Shown: positions 8,732 through 17,804, counted from the stretch's first letter. The stretch is 64,000 nt of DNA from Thiobacillus sp. 0-1251 (GCA_001899305.1 MKWL01000021.1:300227-364226); one strand, 5' to 3'. The notes: generated by a model not told the origin, from the sequence alone. Program-made: numbers and translations.

Positions 8732-9085
8732 ATGCATACCTCGCCCGTTGCCTCCCTTCTCGTCGCCGCGCTGGTCGTGCTGCGCCAGCCTTGCGCGCGC
8801 AACAAGGCCACCGCCCGCCTGCTGCTCGAACGCGCCGCCGAGTACGACAGCCTCAGCCCTGTCGAGCGTGAGGCCTGCCGCACTCTCGCCGACGACCTCG
8901 ACATCGACCGCGCGGAACCCGCTCCCGTGCGTGCACCTATAAATGCAACGCAGCGCACGCATGCCGCCCCAAACCCCGAACGACGGATTACACAATTTTC
9001 CACATCGCTCCAGGCGCACAGCGCGGAGGCCGGCTGTCGGTGCGCTTCTCCATCGTCTTCGTCATTCCACAGGAAGGGGGTCTGA
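8732..9085 (+). CDS. Hypothetical protein between peroxiredoxin and ABM-domain genes
   Basis: A 117-residue frame starting 11 bp after the peroxiredoxin stop, with a weak GGAAC ribosome site. Residues 1-65 look like a real small helical protein ('NKATARLLLERAAEYDSL', 'VEREACRTLADDLD'). The rest is low-complexity Ser/Arg-rich and may be read-through of spacer sequence. Its stop shares bases with the next ATG (TGATG), a sign of translational coupling that supports translation at least to the end. No family is recognised. Confidence 0.55.
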   Translation: MHTSPVASLLVAALVVLRQPCARNKATARLLLERAAEYDSLSPVEREACRTLADDLDIDRAEPAPVRAPINATQRTHAAPNPERRITQFSTSLQAHSAEAGCRCASPSSSSFHRKGV

Positions 9086-9444
9086 TGCTCGCCATTGCCT
9101 ATCATTTTCATGTGCTGCCGCGCCATCGCGATACGTTCCGCCACGCCTGGCAGGCTGCGCGCGATGCACTGACCCATACCGTCGGCTTGCGTGCCCACGA
9201 TTTCGCGGAGCCGCGCGACCGGCGCGACGCCTTCACGCTGCGGCTGGCCTGGGATGACCAAACCAGCTTCGAGCGGTTCACCCGTACCTGGATCGGCGTC
9301 TGGATGGTGAACGGCATGGGCCTTGCGCGCGACGCGTTCGCCAGGCCGATCGAGACCCACATCGACAAGGCGGAATCCGCCCTTCAAACGGGCAAGCACG
9401 CCGCCTGCCCCACGCACGGCAAGAACCGCTCCGCCGCATCCTAA
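9085..9444 (+). CDS. ABM-domain (antibiotic biosynthesis monooxygenase-like) protein
   Basis: A 119-residue protein with the ferredoxin-like ABM fold: 'AIAYHFHVLPRHRDTFRHAWQ' resembles the first strand-helix unit, and 'RLAWDDQTSFERFTRTW' the aromatic-rich second one. ABM proteins include IsdG/HmoB-type heme oxygenases, and members are common in heme and siderophore operons of betaproteobacteria. A heme- or quinone-related redox role is plausible, but the heme-oxygenase residues cannot be assigned with confidence. A strong AGGAAGGGG site lies upstream of the ATG, which overlaps the preceding stop codon. Confidence 0.75.
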   Translation: MLAIAYHFHVLPRHRDTFRHAWQAARDALTHTVGLRAHDFAEPRDRRDAFTLRLAWDDQTSFERFTRTWIGVWMVNGMGLARDAFARPIETHIDKAESALQTGKHAACPTHGKNRSAAS

Positions 9445-9523
9445 ACACAGGCCCGGGTATGCATCTGGGTCCCGCCCAATATCGCTTTCGCCTGGTTGGA
9501 GAAGATTAACCGCAACGAATCAA

Positions 9524-9556
9524 TTGACTTGTTTAATGCGAATTATTATCATTACT
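9524..9556 (+). promoter_or_regulatory. tonB promoter overlapped by a Fur-box-like site
   Basis: TTGACT at 9524-9529 and TATCAT at 9547-9552 have 17-bp spacing. The AT-rich core 'GCGAATTATTATCATTA' (about 9538-9555) is a good match to the Fur consensus and covers the -10 element. The surrounding 212-bp gap (9445-9656) holds nothing else I recognise. This second iron-controlled promoter would drive tonB-exbBD-feoAB and possibly the receptor genes behind them. Confidence 0.83.
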
Positions 9557-9656
9557 TTACATTGTTACCACATCGCCGTAACGTGATCCGTCTGAACGTG
9601 CCGCGGGAACGAAACAACCGCGCAGCGCTTGTGACGATTGCCCGGCGATCCCCTGA

Positions 9657-10412
9657 ATGGAACTGGATGTATCCGGGATGACCGCCGCGTTGACCGCCCC
9701 CTCCGCCGTGAAAGCCGATCTGCCGAACGCAGTGCGTTTCGCGGCTGCCGCGCTGCCCTATTCGGCCCGGCTGTCGCGCGCGTCGCTTGCCGGTGTGGTG
9801 CTCGCGCATGCCGGCCTGCTGGCTGCGCTGCTGTTCGTCGCCCACACCCCCGAACCGATCACGCCGCCACTGCCGATTACGGTAAGTCTGATCGAACCCG
9901 AGGTGAAAGAGCCCGACCCGCAGCCCAAACCCGAACCCAGGCCGCAGCCGCCGAAGCCGCACGTCAAACCGCTGCCGCCGCCACCGGTGCTGATCGCCGA
10001 GAAGCCGCTTCCCGCGCCGCAACCCGTCGTCGAGGCACCCAAACCCGATCCTGAACCCGTGCCCGAGGTGGTACCGCCGCCCGTACCGGTTGTCGCGGAA
10101 GCGCCGAAACCCGCGCCCCCGCCGCCGCCAATACCGCCCCGGCCCGCAGACTATCTGAACAATCCCAAACCGCCCTATCCGGCGCTGTCGAAGCGACTCG
10201 GCGAAGAAGGTGTCGTACGGCTGAACATCCTGGTCAACCCGGACGGCAGTGTCGCGCAACTGGAAATCGTCAAGAGCAGCGGCTATGCGCGGCTCGACGA
10301 ATCGGCCCGGAAAACCGTCCAGTCCAGCTGGAAATTCGAGCCGGCCCGCCAGGCCGGCAAACCGGTGGCCGCGTGGGTCATCGTGCCGATTCAGTTCACC
10401 CTCAGGAGCTAA
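9657..10412 (+). CDS. tonB: Energy transducer TonB
   Basis: A 251-residue protein that spans the inner membrane and carries proton-motive energy to outer-membrane receptors. Features in order: a short cytosolic N-terminus, one transmembrane helix (about residues 44-62) with the usual Ser/His-containing face ('VVLAHAGLLAALLF'), a long Pro/Glu/Lys periplasmic spacer (about 68-165), and a C-terminal TonB domain beginning with the 'NPKPPYPALSKRLGEEG' motif and ending in an amphipathic strand. Starts at 9657 or 9678 (ATG) are both possible. It leads the tonB-exbB-exbD operon. Confidence 0.95.
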   Translation: MELDVSGMTAALTAPSAVKADLPNAVRFAAAALPYSARLSRASLAGVVLAHAGLLAALLFVAHTPEPITPPLPITVSLIEPEVKEPDPQPKPEPRPQPPKPHVKPLPPPPVLIAEKPLPAPQPVVEAPKPDPEPVPEVVPPPVPVVAEAPKPAPPPPPIPPRPADYLNNPKPPYPALSKRLGEEGVVRLNILVNPDGSVAQLEIVKSSGYARLDESARKTVQSSWKFEPARQAGKPVAAWVIVPIQFTLRS

Positions 10413-10415
10413 ACC

Positions 10416-11171
10416 ATGGAAACCGTCACTCACCCCGCTCAACTGGGGTTCGCACACTTCATCGCCCAGGCCGACATGCTCGCGCATTTTCTGCTCGCCA
10501 TCCTGCTGGCGATGTCGGTGATCACCTGGTATCTCATCGTATCCAAGAGCATCGCCAACTGGCGCATGAAGAAAAACGCACAGGCCTTCCTGGAACGCTT
10601 CTGGAATGCATCCGGGCTGGCGGCCGTGGGCGACTATCTGCAGAAGAACGGCATCAACGACCCGTTCTCGCATCTCACCCATCATGGCCTCAAGGCAGCC
10701 GAGCAGTTCCGCGGCAAGACCGGCGCCTGCCTGATCGAGTCGGGTTCGGAAGACGAATTCCTCACCCGTGCCCTGCGCCGCGCGATCAACCAGGACACCG
10801 CGCGCCTGGAATACGGCCACACCATGCTGGCCTCCATCGCCTCGTCCGCGCCCTTCGTCGGCCTGTTCGGCACGGTGTGGGGCATCTATCACGCGCTGGT
10901 CAACATCGGCATGAGCGGCTCGGGCAGCCTCGACCAGGTGGCCGGTCCGGTGGGCGAGGCGCTGATCATGACCGCCCTCGGCCTGGCGGTCGCCATCCCT
11001 GCCGTGCTCGCCTACAACTTCTTCAATCGCGCCAAGCGCCAGATGCTGTCCGAGGTGGACGGCTTCGCGCACGACCTGTTCGCCTTCATGTCCACCGGCG
11101 TGCGCAACAACACCCGCGTCGACAACGACGTACCGCGCGTCTACGTCGCCCCGGCCGTCAGGAGCGCATGA
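10416..11171 (+). CDS. exbB: ExbB/TolQ-family proton channel subunit
   Basis: A 251-residue inner-membrane protein with three transmembrane helices. The first is near residues 25-45; the other two follow the cytosolic loop and include the conserved 'IASSAPFVGLFGTVWGI' segment and 'EALIMTALGLAVAIPAVLAYN'. These are diagnostic of the MotA/TolQ/ExbB channel superfamily that powers TonB. It begins 3 bp after tonB and overlaps exbD by ATGA, so subunit synthesis is tightly coupled. Confidence 0.96.
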   Translation: METVTHPAQLGFAHFIAQADMLAHFLLAILLAMSVITWYLIVSKSIANWRMKKNAQAFLERFWNASGLAAVGDYLQKNGINDPFSHLTHHGLKAAEQFRGKTGACLIESGSEDEFLTRALRRAINQDTARLEYGHTMLASIASSAPFVGLFGTVWGIYHALVNIGMSGSGSLDQVAGPVGEALIMTALGLAVAIPAVLAYNFFNRAKRQMLSEVDGFAHDLFAFMSTGVRNNTRVDNDVPRVYVAPAVRSA

Positions 11172-11596
11172 TGGCCTTCGGCGGAATGCTCAACGACGCC
11201 GGCGACGGCGACAACGCGGAAATCAACATGATTCCGCTGATCGACGTGATGCTGGTGTTGCTCGTCATCTTCATCATCACTGCGCCGCTGATGACGCATG
11301 CGGTCAAGGTCAACCTGCCCGTGGCATCCAGCCAGCCCAACGAGGACAAACCGGAGACGGTCAACCTGTCGATCAAGGCCGACGGCTCGGTATTCTGGAA
11401 CGCCGAACCCGTGGACGCGACCGCCTGGCAGGCGAAGATGGACCTCGCCGCACAACAGACCCCGCAGCCGGAAATCCACATCCGCGCCGACGGCGATCTC
11501 GCCTATCGCAACGTCGCCCAGATCATGTCCGACGCCGCGCGCGCAGGACTCAGCAAGCTCGGGTTCGTCACCGAACCGAAAACCGCGGCCCATTGA
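11168..11596 (+). CDS. exbD: ExbD/TolR-family proton channel subunit
   Basis: A 142-residue protein with a short cytosolic N-terminus, one transmembrane helix carrying the essential Asp ('MIPLIDVMLVLLVIFII'), and a periplasmic domain containing 'KADGSVFWNAEPVD' and 'IHIRADGDLAYRNVAQIM', typical of ExbD. The first ATG overlaps the exbB stop; a second ATG follows immediately at 11171. With ExbB and TonB it forms the complex that energises the siderophore receptor encoded 2.3 kb downstream. Confidence 0.96.
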   Translation: MMAFGGMLNDAGDGDNAEINMIPLIDVMLVLLVIFIITAPLMTHAVKVNLPVASSQPNEDKPETVNLSIKADGSVFWNAEPVDATAWQAKMDLAAQQTPQPEIHIRADGDLAYRNVAQIMSDAARAGLSKLGFVTEPKTAAH

Positions 11597-11615
11597 ACCG
11601 CAGGGATCCATAGAC

Positions 11616-11876
11616 ATGTTCACCCTTGACCGTTCGGACGATTTCCAGCTTTGCCGCATCGAGCGCATCCACACGCCCGAGCATGCGCCGGAATGGCACG
11701 ACTGGCTGCAGGAGCTGGGGTTCATCCCCGGCGAGAAAGTGATGCTGATGGCACGCGCCCAGCCGGGCGGCGATCCGCTGGTGGTCCGCGTCGGCTCATC
11801 CACCTTCGCCCTACGTTGCGCCGAGGCCGCCTGCATCGAAGTCACGCTGCTGGATAACGCGACGGGGGCCGCATGA
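11616..11876 (+). CDS. feoA: FeoA family ferrous-iron transport protein
   Basis: An 86-residue SH3-like cytosolic protein. The 'WLQELGFIPGEKVMLMARAQPGGDPLVVRVGSS' stretch (in part) carries the FeoA hallmarks: LGF, PG and a 'DPL-V-V' core, with 'FALRCAEAACIEV' as the final strand. FeoA is thought to regulate or stabilise FeoB. It ends with an ATGA overlap onto feoB, as in most feoAB operons. No feoC gene is seen nearby. Confidence 0.93.
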   Translation: MFTLDRSDDFQLCRIERIHTPEHAPEWHDWLQELGFIPGEKVMLMARAQPGGDPLVVRVGSSTFALRCAEAACIEVTLLDNATGAA

Positions 11877-13807
11877 GCGCCTGCCACGATTCGGTCCGCC
11901 GCGACCACGCCCCGTCCGCCGTCGTTCATGTGCATCGCGGCGGGCCCCTGGTCGCCCTGGTAGGCAACCCCAACTGCGGCAAGACCGCGTTGTTCAACGT
12001 CCTGACAGGCAGCCGGCAGAAGGTGGCGAACTACGCCGGTGTCACCGTCGAACGCAAGGAAGGCCGCTACCTCACGACGGCGGGCAAGGCGCTGCGCGTG
12101 CTCGACCTGCCGGGCACCTACAGTCTCAACCCGCGCTCGCCCGACGAGCAGGTGACAGTCGACGTGCTGATGGGCCGTGCGCGTGGCGAAAAACGCCCGG
12201 ATCGTGTCGTCTGCGTGGTCGACGCCACCAACCTGCGGCGCAATCTCCGGCTCGTCCTGGCCGTGAAACGCCTCGGCCTGCCCTGCGTGGTGGCGCTCAA
12301 CATGACCGACCTGGCGGCGCGGCGCGGCATCCACGTGGATGTGGACAAACTGTCCTTCGAGCTCGGCGTGCCCGTGGTCAAGACCGTCGCGGTCAGGAAG
12401 GACGGCGCAACCGCCCTGTGTACGCTGCTCGATGCGCCGGCCGAGGCCTGGCGCGGCGAGGCAGCACACTCGTCCGTACCGGGAACCGACGCCCCGGCCG
12501 TCACGGTGGAAGCCGACCACGACACGGTCCAGCGCATCCTCGTCAGCCTCGGCCTCGACATGCATGCGCCGCACACGCTGTCCGACCGGATCGACCGCGT
12601 GGTGCTGCATCCGGTCATCGGCATGGCGCTGCTCATGGCGGTGCTGTTCCTGATGTTCCAGGCCGTGTTCGCCTGGGCCGAGGCGCCGATGGGCTGGATC
12701 GAGGCGGCCACCACATGGGTGGCCAATGGCGTCACCGCTGCGCTGCCCGACGGCTGGCTGCGCAGTCTGCTCGTCGACGGGATCATCGCGGGCGCGGGCG
12801 GGGTGCTGGTGTTCCTGCCGCAGATCCTCATCCTGTTCTTCTTCATCCTGATCCTGGAAGAGTCGGGCTACCTGCCGCGCGCCGCCTTCATGCTCGACCG
12901 CCTGATGGGCAGCGTGGGCCTGTCGGGCCGTTCGTTCATCCCGCTGCTGTCGAGCTTCGCCTGCGCGATCCCCGGCATCATGGCCGCGCGCACCATCGCC
13001 AGCCCGCGCGACCGCCTCGTTACCATCATGATCGCGCCGTTGATGACCTGCTCGGCACGACTGCCAGTGTATGCGCTGCTGATCGGTGCCTTCATTCCCA
13101 AGCGCGACGTCGCCGGCGTATTCGAGTTGCAGGGCCTGGTGCTGTTCGGTCTCTACGTTGCCGGCGTGGCGAGCGCGATGGGCATTGCCTGGCTGGCCAA
13201 GCGCCTCACCACCCGCGGGCTACCCAGACCTTTGATGATGGAACTGCCGACCTACCATTGGCCGACGCCGCGCAACGTCGCCATCGGCCTGTGGCAGCGC
13301 GCGTCCATCTTCCTCAAGCGGGTCGGCGGCATCATCCTGGCGCTCACCATCGTCATGTGGTTCCTCGCCAGCTTTCCCGCGCCGCCCGCCGGCGCGACCG
13401 GCCCGGCGATCGAATACAGCCTCGCCGGCACGCTCGGTCGCGGCCTTGCCACGATATTCGAGCCCATCGGCTTCAACTGGCAGATCAGCGTCGCGCTGGT
13501 GCCGGGCATGGCTGCGCGCGAAGTCGCGGTCAGCGCGCTCGGCACCGTCTACGCGCTGTCGGCCAGCGGCGACGACACTGCACAAGCCCTGACACCGCTG
13601 ATCGCGCACAGCTGGAGCCTCGCCACTGCGCTGTCGCTGCTGACCTGGTTCGTCTTCGCGCCGCAGTGCCTGTCCACGCTCGCCACCGTCAAGCGCGAAA
13701 CCGGCGGCTGGAAAATGCCGCTCGTCATGGCCGGCTATCTGTTCAGCCTGGCCTGGCTCGCGTGCTTCATCGTGTATCACCTCGCCGTCGCGGCAGGTTG
13801 GGGATGA
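11873..13807 (+). CDS. feoB: Ferrous iron transporter FeoB
   Basis: A 644-residue inner-membrane Fe2+ transporter with an N-terminal G domain. G1 is 'GNPNCGKTALFN', the G2 Thr sits in 'YAGVTVERKEG', G3 is 'DLPGTYSL', and G4 is 'ALNMTD'. A helical guanine-dissociation-inhibitor-like region leads to about eight membrane helices containing the gate motifs 'SFACAIPGIMAART' and 'CSARLPVYALL', including the proposed metal-path cysteines. It is shorter than E. coli FeoB (773 residues), in line with the compact class lacking the C-terminal cytosolic extension. Confidence 0.96.
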   Translation: MSACHDSVRRDHAPSAVVHVHRGGPLVALVGNPNCGKTALFNVLTGSRQKVANYAGVTVERKEGRYLTTAGKALRVLDLPGTYSLNPRSPDEQVTVDVLMGRARGEKRPDRVVCVVDATNLRRNLRLVLAVKRLGLPCVVALNMTDLAARRGIHVDVDKLSFELGVPVVKTVAVRKDGATALCTLLDAPAEAWRGEAAHSSVPGTDAPAVTVEADHDTVQRILVSLGLDMHAPHTLSDRIDRVVLHPVIGMALLMAVLFLMFQAVFAWAEAPMGWIEAATTWVANGVTAALPDGWLRSLLVDGIIAGAGGVLVFLPQILILFFFILILEESGYLPRAAFMLDRLMGSVGLSGRSFIPLLSSFACAIPGIMAARTIASPRDRLVTIMIAPLMTCSARLPVYALLIGAFIPKRDVAGVFELQGLVLFGLYVAGVASAMGIAWLAKRLTTRGLPRPLMMELPTYHWPTPRNVAIGLWQRASIFLKRVGGIILALTIVMWFLASFPAPPAGATGPAIEYSLAGTLGRGLATIFEPIGFNWQISVALVPGMAAREVAVSALGTVYALSASGDDTAQALTPLIAHSWSLATALSLLTWFVFAPQCLSTLATVKRETGGWKMPLVMAGYLFSLAWLACFIVYHLAVAAGWG

Positions 13808-13898
13808 CCCATGCCTGCCGTCTTCCGTTTTTTTCAACCGCCAGCCAGCCAAGCGTTTGCTCCGCCAGCCAGTCGATCATTCAGACCAGGAGCAAACT

Positions 13899-16169
13899 AT
13901 GTCCCACGTACGACCGCGCCCGCCATCGGGCATCCTGCGCCAGCTGATGGCGCGCCTGCAACCCGCGGCCGCCATGCCGGCTGCCGCTTCGCTCGCCTTC
14001 ATGATGCTGGCCCCCTCCGCACTGGCACAGACGGCGGATCCGGCGAATACCGCCCAAACCACGCTGCCGACCGTCAAGGTGGAAGACACGTCCGACCCCA
14101 TGGAGGTCAATAACGGCTACCAGGGCACGCAGACCCGCGTCGGCAAGACCAAGCAGGACCCGCAGGACATCCCACAGGCGATCACCGTCGTGACCCAGCA
14201 GCTGATGCAGGAGCAACATGTCGGTTCGCTGCGCGACGCCTTGCGCAACGTGTCGGGACTCACCTTCAATGCCGCCGAGGGCGGCCGCGCCGGCGACAAC
14301 ATGATGCTGCGCGGCTTCTACACCTTCGGCGACGTCTACCTCGACGGCATCCGCGACACCGCGCAATACAACCGCGAAACCTTCTTCCTCGAGCAGGTCG
14401 ACGTGCTGCGCGGCTCCGCCTCGATGCTGTTCGGCCGCGGCCAGGCCGGCGGCGTCATCAACCTCGTCTCCAAGACGCCCAAGCTGGCCGATGCCTACAA
14501 ACTGACCGGTAGTGTGGGCACCGACAACTACACCGAAGTCACCGCTGACCTCAACAAGCAGCTGGGCGAACACAGCGCGGTACGCGTGAACCTGATGAAA
14601 CGCGACGAAGGCAGCTGGCGCGAAAATCCCGCCAGCGGCGCGGAGCCCGACGTCAATCGCGGCGGTGCGCAGGTCAGCCTCGCGCTCGGCATGAACACCG
14701 ACGACGAATTCACCTTCTCGCACCTGTACATGCGCAACCGAGACACACCCGACTACGGCTTCTCGTTCGACGGCGCCACTCACCGGCCCAATACCACGTT
14801 CCCGGTCGATTACTTCTGGGGCATCGACCGCAACTTCGACAACAGCGACGTGAACGTCACCACCGGCACCTGGACGCACCGCTTCGCCGATGACAGCCAG
14901 TTGCGCACCACGGTCCGCTACGGCGACTATGAACGCAGCTACTGGGCACGGACGCCGAGCGCCACGGTTGCACCGAACGTGGACGGAACTCTCCCTGGCA
15001 ATGGCGGCAACTGGAATGCAGGACCCACTCGCTCGTCCGATTACGAAACGCTCACACTCCAATCCGACTACAGCCGGAAATTCGAGGCGTTGGGCATGAA
15101 GCACGAATTCCTCACTGGCGTCGAATACCTGCACGAGAACAGCCACCGCTCAGGTCTGCAGAATCTCGGTGGGACGACCATCGTGTCCGGCATTCCTCCC
15201 TTGTTCCTGCCTTACGTCGAGTCATATACGGGTGCACAGCTGAACAATTTCACCGGCAATTCCTACGCCCTCTATGCACAGGACACAGTCGAATTCATCC
15301 CAGACTGGAAGGCCACGCTGGGCATGCGCCGCGACGAACTCGACGCCGATTATTCCAGCGCTGCCTCGCCGCATCTGGAATACGGCGAGTGGAGCTATCG
15401 TGCCGCCTTGTCCTACCAGCCTACCAAGGAAGCGCACTACTACGTCGGCTACAGCGATTCGTTCAGCCCGACGGCCGACCTCTACCAGCTGACCGCCACG
15501 CCACAACCGCCCGAGACCAGCCAGGTCTACGAGGTCGGCGCGAAGTGGATGTTCTTCGACGGCGATCTCTCCTTCCGCACCGCGCTTTACCGTGCGATCA
15601 AGAACTGGGAACGCAACACCGACCTCGAATCTACCGCGTCCATCCTGACCAAGAAGCGCCGCACCGACGGCATCGAATTCGAAGCGGCCGGCCGCATCAC
15701 GCCGAACTGGGAAGTCTTCGCCGGACTGGCGCTGATGGACGCCACCATCCTCGAAGTCGCCGAACAGTCCACCGGCACCGTGGGCGATCCGCGCTTCGTC
15801 GGCAAGCGGCCGCGCAACACCCCGCCCTACACTTTCAACCTGTGGTCCACCTACAAGCTGGGCGGCGGCTGGAAAATCGGCGGCGGTGCCGAGGCCAAGG
15901 GCGAACGCTACGGCTACAACCCGTCGAATGCCTCGGCCAATGCGCAGTTCACCACCAACGGCCAGCCCAGCGGCTTCAATCCCAATACCGCGCCGGCTTA
16001 CGTGCGTTGGGATGCCATGGTGTCCTATGACCAGAAAACCTGGGGTGTCCGCCTGAACGTGCAGAACCTGTTCAACAAGACGTACTACGACTCGATCTAC
16101 GACAACGGTCCGTTCACCGTGCCCGGTCAGAAGCGTCGCTTCATCCTCACCGGCGAGCTGAAGTTCTGA
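13899..16169 (+). CDS. fiu: TonB-dependent siderophore receptor, Fiu-like
   Basis: A 756-residue outer-membrane receptor. A long signal peptide ends near 'ALAQTADP'. A plug domain follows ('QDIPQAITVVTQQLMQEQ', 'LRDALRNVSGLTF', 'GFYTFGDVYLDGIRD', then 'LRGSASMLFGRGQAGGVIN'), and a 22-strand barrel ends 'GQKRRFILTGELKF' with the C-terminal Phe needed for barrel insertion. The plug sequence and the next gene (a PiuC/YbiX dioxygenase, the usual partner) point to catecholate siderophores of the Fiu/PiuA type. A good AGGAG site sets the start at 13899. Exact ligands are inferred. Confidence 0.9.
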   Translation: MSHVRPRPPSGILRQLMARLQPAAAMPAAASLAFMMLAPSALAQTADPANTAQTTLPTVKVEDTSDPMEVNNGYQGTQTRVGKTKQDPQDIPQAITVVTQQLMQEQHVGSLRDALRNVSGLTFNAAEGGRAGDNMMLRGFYTFGDVYLDGIRDTAQYNRETFFLEQVDVLRGSASMLFGRGQAGGVINLVSKTPKLADAYKLTGSVGTDNYTEVTADLNKQLGEHSAVRVNLMKRDEGSWRENPASGAEPDVNRGGAQVSLALGMNTDDEFTFSHLYMRNRDTPDYGFSFDGATHRPNTTFPVDYFWGIDRNFDNSDVNVTTGTWTHRFADDSQLRTTVRYGDYERSYWARTPSATVAPNVDGTLPGNGGNWNAGPTRSSDYETLTLQSDYSRKFEALGMKHEFLTGVEYLHENSHRSGLQNLGGTTIVSGIPPLFLPYVESYTGAQLNNFTGNSYALYAQDTVEFIPDWKATLGMRRDELDADYSSAASPHLEYGEWSYRAALSYQPTKEAHYYVGYSDSFSPTADLYQLTATPQPPETSQVYEVGAKWMFFDGDLSFRTALYRAIKNWERNTDLESTASILTKKRRTDGIEFEAAGRITPNWEVFAGLALMDATILEVAEQSTGTVGDPRFVGKRPRNTPPYTFNLWSTYKLGGGWKIGGGAEAKGERYGYNPSNASANAQFTTNGQPSGFNPNTAPAYVRWDAMVSYDQKTWGVRLNVQNLFNKTYYDSIYDNGPFTVPGQKRRFILTGELKF

Positions 16170-16178
16170 GCCTGCCTT

Positions 16179-16230
16179 CCCTGCCAACCATTGGCAGGGA
16201 TAGGGCGTTGCCTGCGCAGCGCCCTATCCC
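16179..16230 (+). other. Two overlapping perfect hairpins between receptor and PiuC genes
   Basis: Hairpin 1 is a 9-bp perfect stem (16179-16187 with 16191-16199) and a 3-nt loop. Hairpin 2 is an 11-bp perfect stem (16197-16207 with 16220-16230) and a 12-nt loop. Their arms share 16197-16199, so both cannot fully form at once. Neither is followed by a T run. The PiuC Shine-Dalgarno sits a few bases after hairpin 2. They could tune mRNA decay or translation between the two genes. Confidence 0.6.
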
Positions 16231-16247
16231 TGACAGGAGACCCGACC

Positions 16248-16931
16248 ATGCTGCTGCACATTCCAAACGTTCTCGACGCTGCCACGCTCGCGCACTGCAC
16301 AGCGCTGTTGAAGCAGGCCGACTGGACCGACGGCCGCGTCACCGCCGGCACGCAGGCCGCCACGGTGAAGAACAACCGGCAACTGCCCGAAACCAGCCCG
16401 GTAGCGCAGCAGTTGCGCGCCATCGTGCTGGAAGCCTTGTCGAAGAACCCCACCTTCTTCAGTGCCGCCCTGCCCAAGCGCATCTATCCGCCGCTGTTCA
16501 ACCGCTACGGCGACGAAGCCAACGCCTTCGGCAATCACGTGGACAACGCCATCCGCACCCATCCGGCCACGGCGCAGCATGTGCGAACCGACCTGTCGTT
16601 CACGCTCTTCCTCAACAACCCAACCGATTACGACGGCGGCGAGCTCATCATCGAGGACGGCATGGGCGGCCGCGCGGTCAAGCTGCCGGCAGGCCATCTG
16701 ATCCTGTATCCCTCGTACAGCGTGCATCGCGTCGAGCCGGTGACGCGCGGCGCGCGGCTGGCGTGCTTCACCTGGTTGGAAAGCATGGTGCGCGAACCGC
16801 AACGACGCGAATTGCTGCACGAAATGGACTTAAGCATCGCCGCCCTGCGCGGCGACCACGGCGAAACCGATACCGCTGTCCGACTGACCAGTTGCTATCA
16901 CAACCTGATGCGGATGTGGGCGACGGTCTGA
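16248..16931 (+). CDS. piuC: Fe(II)/2-oxoglutarate-dependent dioxygenase, PiuC/YbiX family
   Basis: A 227-residue PKHD-type hydroxylase. The double-stranded beta-helix core carries the iron ligands H-x-D in '[11 protein letters not shown]' and the distal His in '[10 protein letters not shown]'. An Arg for the co-substrate lies shortly after ('[12 protein letters not shown]'). Members are encoded beside Fiu/PiuA receptors and are iron-repressed. They are thought to modify an uptake-related substrate, not yet settled. The start at 16248 has a CAGGAG site; upstream in-frame starts would translate the hairpin region. Confidence 0.92.
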   Translation: MLLHIPNVLDAATLAHCTALLKQADWTDGRVTAGTQAATVKNNRQLPETSPVAQQLRAIVLEALSKNPTFFSAALPKRIYPPLFNRYGDEANAFGNHVDNAIRTHPATAQHVRTDLSFTLFLNNPTDYDGGELIIEDGMGGRAVKLPAGHLILYPSYSVHRVEPVTRGARLACFTWLESMVREPQRRELLHEMDLSIAALRGDHGETDTAVRLTSCYHNLMRMWATV

Positions 16932-16971
16932 ATTCCCCTGTTTCATTCACTTTAGAAAAGGAGCTCTCATC

Positions 16972-17238
16972 ATGACTGGTCTGCGATTCACCCTTGCCGC
17001 CCTGGCGCTCGTTCCCGTTCTGGCGCACGCCGCGGCCGACTGCGAGGCCCATCCCAAGGAACAATGGATGAAAGAGGAAGACCTCAAGGCCGCCCTGAAG
17101 GACGCCGGCTACACCATCAAGAAATTCAAGGTCGATGGCAATTGCTACGAGATGTACGGCCACAACGAGAAGGGCCAGCGCGTCGAAATCTACATGGACA
17201 CCGTCTCCGGCCGGCCCGTGAAGGCCTATCTCGACTGA
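16972..17238 (+). CDS. Small periplasmic PepSY-domain protein
   Basis: An 88-residue protein with a cleavable signal peptide (hydrophobic core 'LAALALVPVLAHAAA') and one PepSY-like domain: 'MKEEDLKAALKDAGY', 'VDGNCYEMYGHNEKGQRVEIYMD', ending 'SGRPVKAYLD'. Two Cys remain after processing and could form a disulfide. Single-PepSY proteins next to cytochrome b561 genes are common in proteobacteria and may assist periplasmic electron or metal handling. The Shine-Dalgarno is strong (AAAGGAG). Its stop overlaps the next start (TGATG). Confidence 0.88.
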   Translation: MTGLRFTLAALALVPVLAHAAADCEAHPKEQWMKEEDLKAALKDAGYTIKKFKVDGNCYEMYGHNEKGQRVEIYMDTVSGRPVKAYLD

Positions 17239-17804
17239 TGCCTGGGCACGTCGTGGAACGCGCGTACGTCTGGGACCGCTTTGTCCGCCTGCACCACTGG
17301 AGCCTCGCCGTCCTGGTGCTGTTCGACGCGTTCATTCTCGACGGCGGCGGCCCGTGGCATCGCTGGGCGGGTTACGCGGCGCTGGGACTGGTGGGCGGGC
17401 GCCTCGTCTGGGGTGCGATCGGCTCGCGCTACGCCCGCTTTTCGGGTTTTTTCCCCACGCCGGCGCGCATCCGAGCCTACCTCGCCCGGCCCGGCGTCGC
17501 CATGCGTGGACACAATCCGCTCGGCGCCGTGATGGTGTTCGCGATGCTTGGCCTCGTCATCGCGCTGGGCGTCACGGGCTGGCTGATGGGAACCGACGCC
17601 TACTGGGGCGAGGAATGGTTGGAAGACCTGCACGAGACGCTCTCCGACGTTCTGCTCGCGTGCGTCGCGCTGCACGTGGCCGGCGTGGCATGGGTCAGCC
17701 GCAAGACCCGCATCAACCTGCCGCGCGCCATGCTCACCGGCTACAAGATACGGGGCACGCATTCCGCGCCGTTCGCACATCCGGAGACGATGCCTGGCGA
17801 TTGA
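17238..17804 (+). CDS. Cytochrome b561-type diheme membrane protein
   Basis: A 188-residue protein with four transmembrane helices. Candidate heme-ligand histidines lie in 'VRLHHWSLAVLVLFD' (helix I), 'GHNPLGAVMVF' (before helix III) and 'ACVALHVAGVAW' (helix IV), the pattern of Ni/Fe-hydrogenase-type and NfrB-like b cytochromes. It is coupled to the PepSY gene. In an iron operon it may move electrons across the membrane, for example for ferric-siderophore reduction. That role is inference. Confidence 0.88.
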   Translation: MPGHVVERAYVWDRFVRLHHWSLAVLVLFDAFILDGGGPWHRWAGYAALGLVGGRLVWGAIGSRYARFSGFFPTPARIRAYLARPGVAMRGHNPLGAVMVFAMLGLVIALGVTGWLMGTDAYWGEEWLEDLHETLSDVLLACVALHVAGVAWVSRKTRINLPRAMLTGYKIRGTHSAPFAHPETMPGD

